Of a stretch of 9,461 bases of DNA, positions 5,946 to 9,461 are shown one piece after another. Source of the stretch: Gammaproteobacteria bacterium (GTDB lineage: Bacteria; Pseudomonadota; Gammaproteobacteria; Pseudomonadales; UBA3067); the NCBI GenBank assembly GCA_019090565.1, contig JAHRVS010000388.1, positions 1-9,461 of the forward strand, in the 5' to 3' direction. The notes under the pieces were generated by a model. That model had not been told where the DNA came from, did no database searches, and worked only from the letters and a program-made list of their open reading frames with translations. Both the position numbers and the translations under genes were made by a program. The stretch's first letter is position 1. The number at the start of each line of letters is the position of its first letter.

Positions 5946-7190
5946 TTAACGCGACAACAAACCTCGCGTATCCACCACCACCTTCGCGGCAAACTTTTCT
6001 TTCGATAAGCGAATAAACGGCTTGTGGTCCACCAGTATCACAATGGTATTTGCTCTTTCTAGCGCTTCGGAAATAGAGACTAGCACCACCCCTTCACGAG
6101 AAAGCCTCTCTGGTAATTTACTAATATTAGGCTCCACTGCCAATACCTCGCCAAAGCCTTGTTTGGCAATGGCTTCACAGATATCCATTGCTGGGCTTTC
6201 GCGCAAATCATCAATATTGGCTTTAAACGCTAAGCCTAAACAAGCAATTACCGGTTTTTTAAATTGGTCTGCCAACTCTCGCACCTGATCAACGACATAC
6301 AAGGGCTTCTCATTATTAATTTCTCGAGCCAAACGGATCATTTTTGCGCGTTCGGGGGCGGAATGCACGATAAACCAAGGGTCAACAGCAATGCAATGCC
6401 CCCCTACCCCTGGCCCCGGGCTTAATACGTCTACGCGAGGATGGCGATTCGTCAAACGAATTAGCTCCCAAACATTGACGTCGAGCTGATCACAGATGGT
6501 AGACAGCTCGTTAGCAAAGGCTATATTTACATCCCGAAAAGAGTTTTCGCTTAGCTTTGCAAGCTCAGCGGTACGCGCATTTGTAGCGAAGCATTCCCCA
6601 GTGACGATTAGCTCATAAAGCTCCGTAGCACGCTCGGTACAATAAGGTGTTAACCCGCCAATAATACGGTCATTGGATACCAGCTCCTGAAGCACCTTGC
6701 CCGGGAGGACTCGCTCAGGGCAATGGGCAACCTGAATATCGGCTTCTTCGCCGTGATTATGGGGGAAATTCAAATCAGGCCGCGCTTCAGCAAGCCACCG
6801 CGATAAGCATTCCGTCGCACCAACAGGAGATGTGGATTCCAGCACCACAAGGTCTCCCTTTTTTAGCACAGAAGCAATGTTCTTCCCCGCACTTTCAATG
6901 TAGCTCAAGTCAGGCTCATTCTCACCCTTGAAGGGAGTGGGCACCGCAATCATAAACGCATCAGCAGGCTCAGGGGTTAACGTCGCCCGAAGCCGCCCCG
7001 CATGCACAGCCCCACGCACGACCATATCCAAGTCAGGTTCTACAATATGTACATTGCCCGCGTTAATGGTGTTTACCGCCTTTTCAGACACCTCAACACC
7101 GACAACGTCCAAGCCTCGAGAAGCAAATACCGCGGCCGTCGGCAAGCCAATGTAACCCAGACCCACTACCGAAATCGTCTTAAATGCCAT
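5946..7190 (-). CDS. wecC: UDP-N-acetyl-D-mannosamine dehydrogenase
   Basis: An NAD-dependent four-electron dehydrogenase converting UDP-ManNAc to UDP-ManNAcA in the cytosol, a precursor for enterobacterial common antigen and other ManNAcA-containing polysaccharides. The Rossmann motif G-L-G-Y-I-G-L-P is at residues 10-17, I-A-V-P-T-P-F-K-G at 81-89, the putative catalytic Lys212 in A-K-L-S-E-N-S-F-R-D, and the nucleophile Cys266 in G-G-H-C-I-A-V-D-P (263-271). The C-terminal domain carries F-K-A-N-I-D-D-L-R-E-S-P at 322-333. Resemblance to E. coli WecC is very high (for example N-R-H-P-R-V and G-P-G-V-G-G-H-C-I-A-V-D-P-W-F-I-V), and 414 aa compares with 420. The ATG at 7190 follows a short GGA. 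No wecB epimerase or glycosyltransferase lies in the window, so its pathway partners must be elsewhere. A UDP-GlcNAc or UDP-GalNAc dehydrogenase of the same superfamily is less likely given the match. Confidence 0.92.
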   Translation of the reverse strand: MAFKTISVVGLGYIGLPTAAVFASRGLDVVGVEVSEKAVNTINAGNVHIVEPDLDMVVRGAVHAGRLRATLTPEPADAFMIAVPTPFKGENEPDLSYIESAGKNIASVLKKGDLVVLESTSPVGATECLSRWLAEARPDLNFPHNHGEEADIQVAHCPERVLPGKVLQELVSNDRIIGGLTPYCTERATELYELIVTGECFATNARTAELAKLSENSFRDVNIAFANELSTICDQLDVNVWELIRLTNRHPRVDVLSPGPGVGGHCIAVDPWFIVHSAPERAKMIRLAREINNEKPLYVVDQVRELADQFKKPVIACLGLAFKANIDDLRESPAMDICEAIAKQGFGEVLAVEPNISKLPERLSREGVVLVSISEALERANTIVILVDHKPFIRLSKEKFAAKVVVDTRGLLSR

Positions 7191-7556
7191 AAAAAATCCA
7201 TCTATGTTATTAGATTATGCAGTACGTTAACCCACTATTAGACACTTCTAAAAATAGCGCAATGCGCGCACCTATCAAGGCTTAGTGAAGGAAAAATTAA
7301 TGGGTGTTTACTCCCCTGATTCGTCAAACAACTTATGGGGACCTCCAAAAATAGTGATTTTCATGGGAGAGAAAAGAGACCCAGCACGAAGAACCACAGC
7401 GTATAGGGCAGCTATAAGAATTCGAGTACGGCGCTTATGCACTCGACATACTGTATGCCAGTTTTGCAGGAGCTTTTAACCAGTGATGCAGCTATCGCGA
7501 AAAATGCGTTTTTAGAGCTGCCCTTAAATATTGCCGCCCTTAGAATTCATTACCTC
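7191..7556. other. 366-base gap between dusC and wecC
   Basis: No confident gene is present. A CATAAT at 7214-7219 on the minus strand is a possible -10 for wecC. An 11-base palindrome GCGCA-A-TGCGC sits at 7257-7267. On the plus strand an ATG at 7300 has a fair ribosome site (AAGGA) but opens only 59 codons rich in rare AGA/AGG, so it is probably chance. Further right, two short overlapping frames (7418-7486 and 7455-7568) look more protein-like than the rest. GCAGCT/AGCTGC (7488-7493/7516-7521) forms a weak hairpin downstream of dusC, with AAAAA/TTTTT inside it. Confidence 0.5.
7214..7219 (-). promoter_or_regulatory. possible -10 box for wecC
   Basis: CATAAT on the minus strand lies about 24 bases before the ATG at 7190 and matches five of six consensus bases. 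No good -35 partner is seen at 16-18 bases, so this is tentative. The implied leader is short, about 17 bases. Confidence 0.25.
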
Positions 7557-7568
7557 TTAGCTTACTAA
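7455..7568 (+). CDS. doubtful 37-aa ORF or gene remnant
   Basis: The frame from ATG 7455 to TAA 7566-7568 encodes an Ala/Leu-rich peptide starting MPVLQELLTSDAAIAKNAF that reads like a helical protein segment. It has no clear ribosome site before the ATG. It overlaps the convergent 3' end of dusC by 12 bases. Just upstream, another frame (7418-7486) also reads protein-like, with YALDILYASF, and ends at a stop inside this ORF. One reading is a frameshifted remnant of a lost gene; chance is the other. Confidence 0.15.
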   Translation: MPVLQELLTSDAAIAKNAFLELPLNIAALRIHYLLAY

Positions 7569-8489
7569 CGTTGCCTGATAGATCTCATCTGGGCATTTAA
7601 GTCGTTTAGCAACCATTAATAAGGCCGCGGCATCCGGGTAGCTTTGCTGTAAAAAAACCAACCACTGCTTTAACCTCCCAGCGACTCTGGAAGGCTGACC
7701 GGTACCTTCAATCATACGAAAATACCGGATGAATTCCTCTTTCATTAAAGACCAAGGCAGCGCCTCCTGCGATTCACCCTTAATTAGCCTGGCTAAATCT
7801 GGCCTCGCCAATGCCCCTCGGCCCAACATTAAATACTCACAACCACTCTCAGAACGACATGCCATCGCATCCTCAACACTCCATATCTCACCATTGGCTA
7901 CGACAGGAATCGCCACAGCGTCATTGATTTTTCCAATCCAGTTCCAGTATGCCGGAGGCCGATAAGCCTCTGCTTTTGTACGCCCATGAACCGTCAGCCA
8001 ACTCGCGCCACCCGCTTCCAAAGCTTGCGCATTTTCAATCGCAAGTGTTTTATCTTTAAATCCTAAGCGCATTTTTGCAGTAACCGGAACACTTTCCGGC
8101 ACAGCAGCACGAACCGCCTCTACAATGGAAAATAATTGATCAGGATACTGAAGCAGGTAAGAGCCACCAGTGTGTTTATTGACACAGCGTGCTGGGCAAC
8201 CAAAGTTTAAATCAATCACCGGTGCTCCAAGCTCTACGGCCCGGGCGGCATTGTCAGCCAACAACCTTGGATCGCTGCCTAATAATTGAAGGTGAACAGG
8301 AACCGATGATGCTGTTTTCGCATTTTGATGTAGCTCAGGACACTCCCGATAAAAAACCTTGTCAGGTAGCATCGTATGGGACACACGGATAAATTCGGTT
8401 ACACAGTAGTCAAATCCGCCCATCCCCGTAAGGATTTGACGAAGGTTAACGTCACAAACACCCTCCATTGGGGCTAAAGCAATACGCAC
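7557..8489 (-). CDS. dusC: tRNA-dihydrouridine(16) synthase
   Basis: An FMN-dependent enzyme reducing a uridine of the tRNA D-loop to dihydrouridine; the E. coli DusC counterpart acts at U16. The TIM barrel begins with L-A-P-M-E-G-V at residues 5-11. The catalytic cysteine is Cys98 in L-N-F-G-C-P-A (94-100), the same number as in E. coli DusC. Further motifs are A-K-M-R-L-G (138-143), V-H-G-R-T-K (167-172), N-G-E-I-W (199-203) and G-R-G-A-L (223-227), all typical of the DusC branch, followed by a helical tRNA-binding C-terminus. At 310 aa it has normal length. The start is a GTG at 8489, placed by GGAG five bases upstream. An ATG overlaps it out of frame and leads to a stop after five codons. 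It is flanked by 143 bases upstream to the SGNH gene and 366 bases downstream to wecC, so it is probably its own unit. Confidence 0.92.
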   Translation of the reverse strand: MRIALAPMEGVCDVNLRQILTGMGGFDYCVTEFIRVSHTMLPDKVFYRECPELHQNAKTASSVPVHLQLLGSDPRLLADNAARAVELGAPVIDLNFGCPARCVNKHTGGSYLLQYPDQLFSIVEAVRAAVPESVPVTAKMRLGFKDKTLAIENAQALEAGGASWLTVHGRTKAEAYRPPAYWNWIGKINDAVAIPVVANGEIWSVEDAMACRSESGCEYLMLGRGALARPDLARLIKGESQEALPWSLMKEEFIRYFRMIEGTGQPSRVAGRLKQWLVFLQQSYPDAAALLMVAKRLKCPDEIYQATLVS

Positions 8490-8595
8490 ATAAACTCCAA
8501 TGAATAATAATCGGCACCTCTAATAAAAAAGGAGCCTTGTTTGTAGTTTTATCGAAGGATTCAAGCGATAGAATACTTGGTATCCTGTTTCAATA

Positions 8596-8623
8596 ACACT
8601 TTGAGTGTGCCCTTGGAAAAGGG
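8596..8623 (-). terminator. weak tandem hairpins after the SGNH gene
   Basis: Downstream of the stop at 8633, on the minus strand, CCCTT-ttcc-AAGGG is followed at once by ACACT-caa-AGTGT. The two five-base-pair stems are not followed by a proper T run. They may slow or stop transcription before dusC, but the evidence is weak. Confidence 0.25.
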
Positions 8624-8632
8624 TAGTTCTTA

Positions 8633-9461
8633 TTAGTGTGTTCGGCGTTTTGTATGGGTCGATCTATGCTGCTGAATGACGGTAAGGCATAGCTCAATAT
8701 CTGCCAGACTGACCTCGTCCTTCGGTATCAACCTGAAATTCAATTTATCTAGGTCAAACCCCCACGCCTCATAAATGCTCAAGGCAACCATGAGATTTCC
8801 AAGCCCTGTATAATGCCTTTTTATCTCATTGCTAGGGCCGCCCCAAACTGCCTGCTGCCCACCATCAACACCCAGCTCTTTACGCTTCGCAGTAATCAGG
8901 TTTTTAATGTTATTGTCGACATTTGCCACAAAGACTGTAATCCCCTCGCTCCGAAGCTTTACAACGCTTTTATACAAGGCAGTATTATATCTTTTCCAGT
9001 CTCGGCCTTTCATTCTTTCAGCTTCAAACGAATAAGCGGTTTCAGTAGATATTTTCGCATTTGGAGAGAGCTTATTGATAGCCCTAACCAGTGACTCAAA
9101 CTGATTTACAAACTTTTTTACCGTATTTTGGCTTCCATTGTCTGACAGTTGGTTTCCCGACTCCTGAAAATGCACCCATGAATCATTCTTCTTCGCGTTT
9201 TCGATGAAGTAGTTACGAGTTTGATTCATAGTTCGCCCACTAACACCGTTTACGGTTTGCGTGGCATGGCCTTTGAAAGTTGCGTCCCAAATTCTGTAAA
9301 AAGTAGTTGCGTGCGATTTAGTGTGTTTCTGTTTCGCACGCCCTATTGTCTGACTATCACCCAAAAAAAACCACTTTGACCCCATCAACGAGGGATCTGG
9401 TGATGATTCGTTGGCAAAAGATGGCGTTGATAACGTAAAAAAAGCGACAAGAATCGAAAAA
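8633..9461 (-). CDS. secreted SGNH/GDSL-hydrolase-like protein (5' end outside window)
   Basis: The frame runs to the window edge with no stop, so the true start lies beyond 9461. The first 16 visible codons read FSILVAFFTLSTPSFA, the hydrophobic core and cleavage region of a Sec signal peptide, probably cut before N-E-S-S; the product is likely periplasmic or exported. Counting from the first complete visible codon, the SGNH blocks are G-D-S (Ser36), N-G-V-S-G (71-75), E-S-G-N (Asn103) and H-Y-T-G-L-G (His216), followed by helix N-L-M-V-A-L-S-I-Y-E-A-W. The usual Asp three residues before the His is Ile here, with Glu212 one position further away. The basic tail is HRSTHTKRRTH. Members of this superfamily are esterases, lipases or O-acetyl-processing enzymes; which one applies is unknown. 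A TTG/ATG at 9388-9383 is not the real start, because starting there would discard the signal peptide. Confidence 0.75.
   Translation of the reverse strand, partial: FSILVAFFTLSTPSFANESSPDPSLMGSKWFFLGDSQTIGRAKQKHTKSHATTFYRIWDATFKGHATQTVNGVSGRTMNQTRNYFIENAKKNDSWVHFQESGNQLSDNGSQNTVKKFVNQFESLVRAINKLSPNAKISTETAYSFEAERMKGRDWKRYNTALYKSVVKLRSEGITVFVANVDNNIKNLITAKRKELGVDGGQQAVWGGPSNEIKRHYTGLGNLMVALSIYEAWGFDLDKLNFRLIPKDEVSLADIELCLTVIQQHRSTHTKRRTH

Noticed and set aside
7300..7479. 59-codon plus-strand ORF with a fair ribosome site
   Set aside because: It uses many AGA/AGG arginine codons unlike the neighbouring genes, and its C-terminal half reads as an unstructured Arg-rich run. Probably chance.
9383..9388. 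TTG/ATG as start of the SGNH gene
   Set aside because: The frame continues upstream into an obvious signal peptide up to the window edge, so an internal start would remove the export signal.
1..9461. CRISPR arrays, tRNA or rRNA genes, insertion sequences, phage genes
   Set aside because: No regularly spaced repeats, tRNA-like folds, transposase motifs or terminal inverted repeats were seen on either strand.

Overview
The window looks like chromosomal housekeeping and accessory DNA from a Gram-negative gammaproteobacterium. The closest recognisable proteins are gammaproteobacterial: an RssA-type patatin phospholipase, a WecC dehydrogenase and a DusC dihydrouridine synthase that aligns with the E. 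coli enzyme down to the numbering of its catalytic cysteine. Base composition is fairly balanced and no phage, transposon, tRNA, rRNA or CRISPR signal was seen. A marine Cellvibrionales- or Alteromonadales-like host is only a guess from overall flavour.

Left part (1-3764): about 500 bases of AT-rich non-coding DNA with three hairpin-plus-AAAAATAAAG units and a perfect inverted repeat. Then come rssA (+), an unnamed alpha/beta-hydrolase-like gene (+) with its own promoter, and a sulfotransferase-family gene (-). The last two converge and overlap tail to tail by 54 bp. The sulfotransferase probably starts at the ATG at 3665, about 100 bases inside the longest open frame.

Middle (3666-5945): a 399-base divergent intergenic region separates the sulfotransferase from a FATP/ACSVL-type acyl-CoA synthetase (+). 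It holds a likely promoter for each gene and an extra upstream promoter-like element sitting just before a 24-codon mini-ORF. The synthetase ends at a perfect 20-bp-stem bidirectional terminator shared with the convergent wecC.

Right part (5946-9461): three minus-strand genes, wecC, dusC and a secreted SGNH-hydrolase-like protein whose 5' end runs off the window. wecC stands without wecB. It is separated from dusC by 366 bases that contain only weak coding signals.

Functionally, the left and middle genes could all touch lipids or surface glycolipids (phospholipase, alpha/beta hydrolase, sulfotransferase, acyl-CoA synthetase). They are transcribed as separate units, so a joint pathway is inference. 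wecC points to a ManNAcA-containing surface polysaccharide. I found no convincing new defence or mobile system. The most unusual items are the mini-ORF leader, the triple hairpin array, the variant catalytic site of the secreted SGNH protein, and the uncharacterised hydrolase/sulfotransferase pair.
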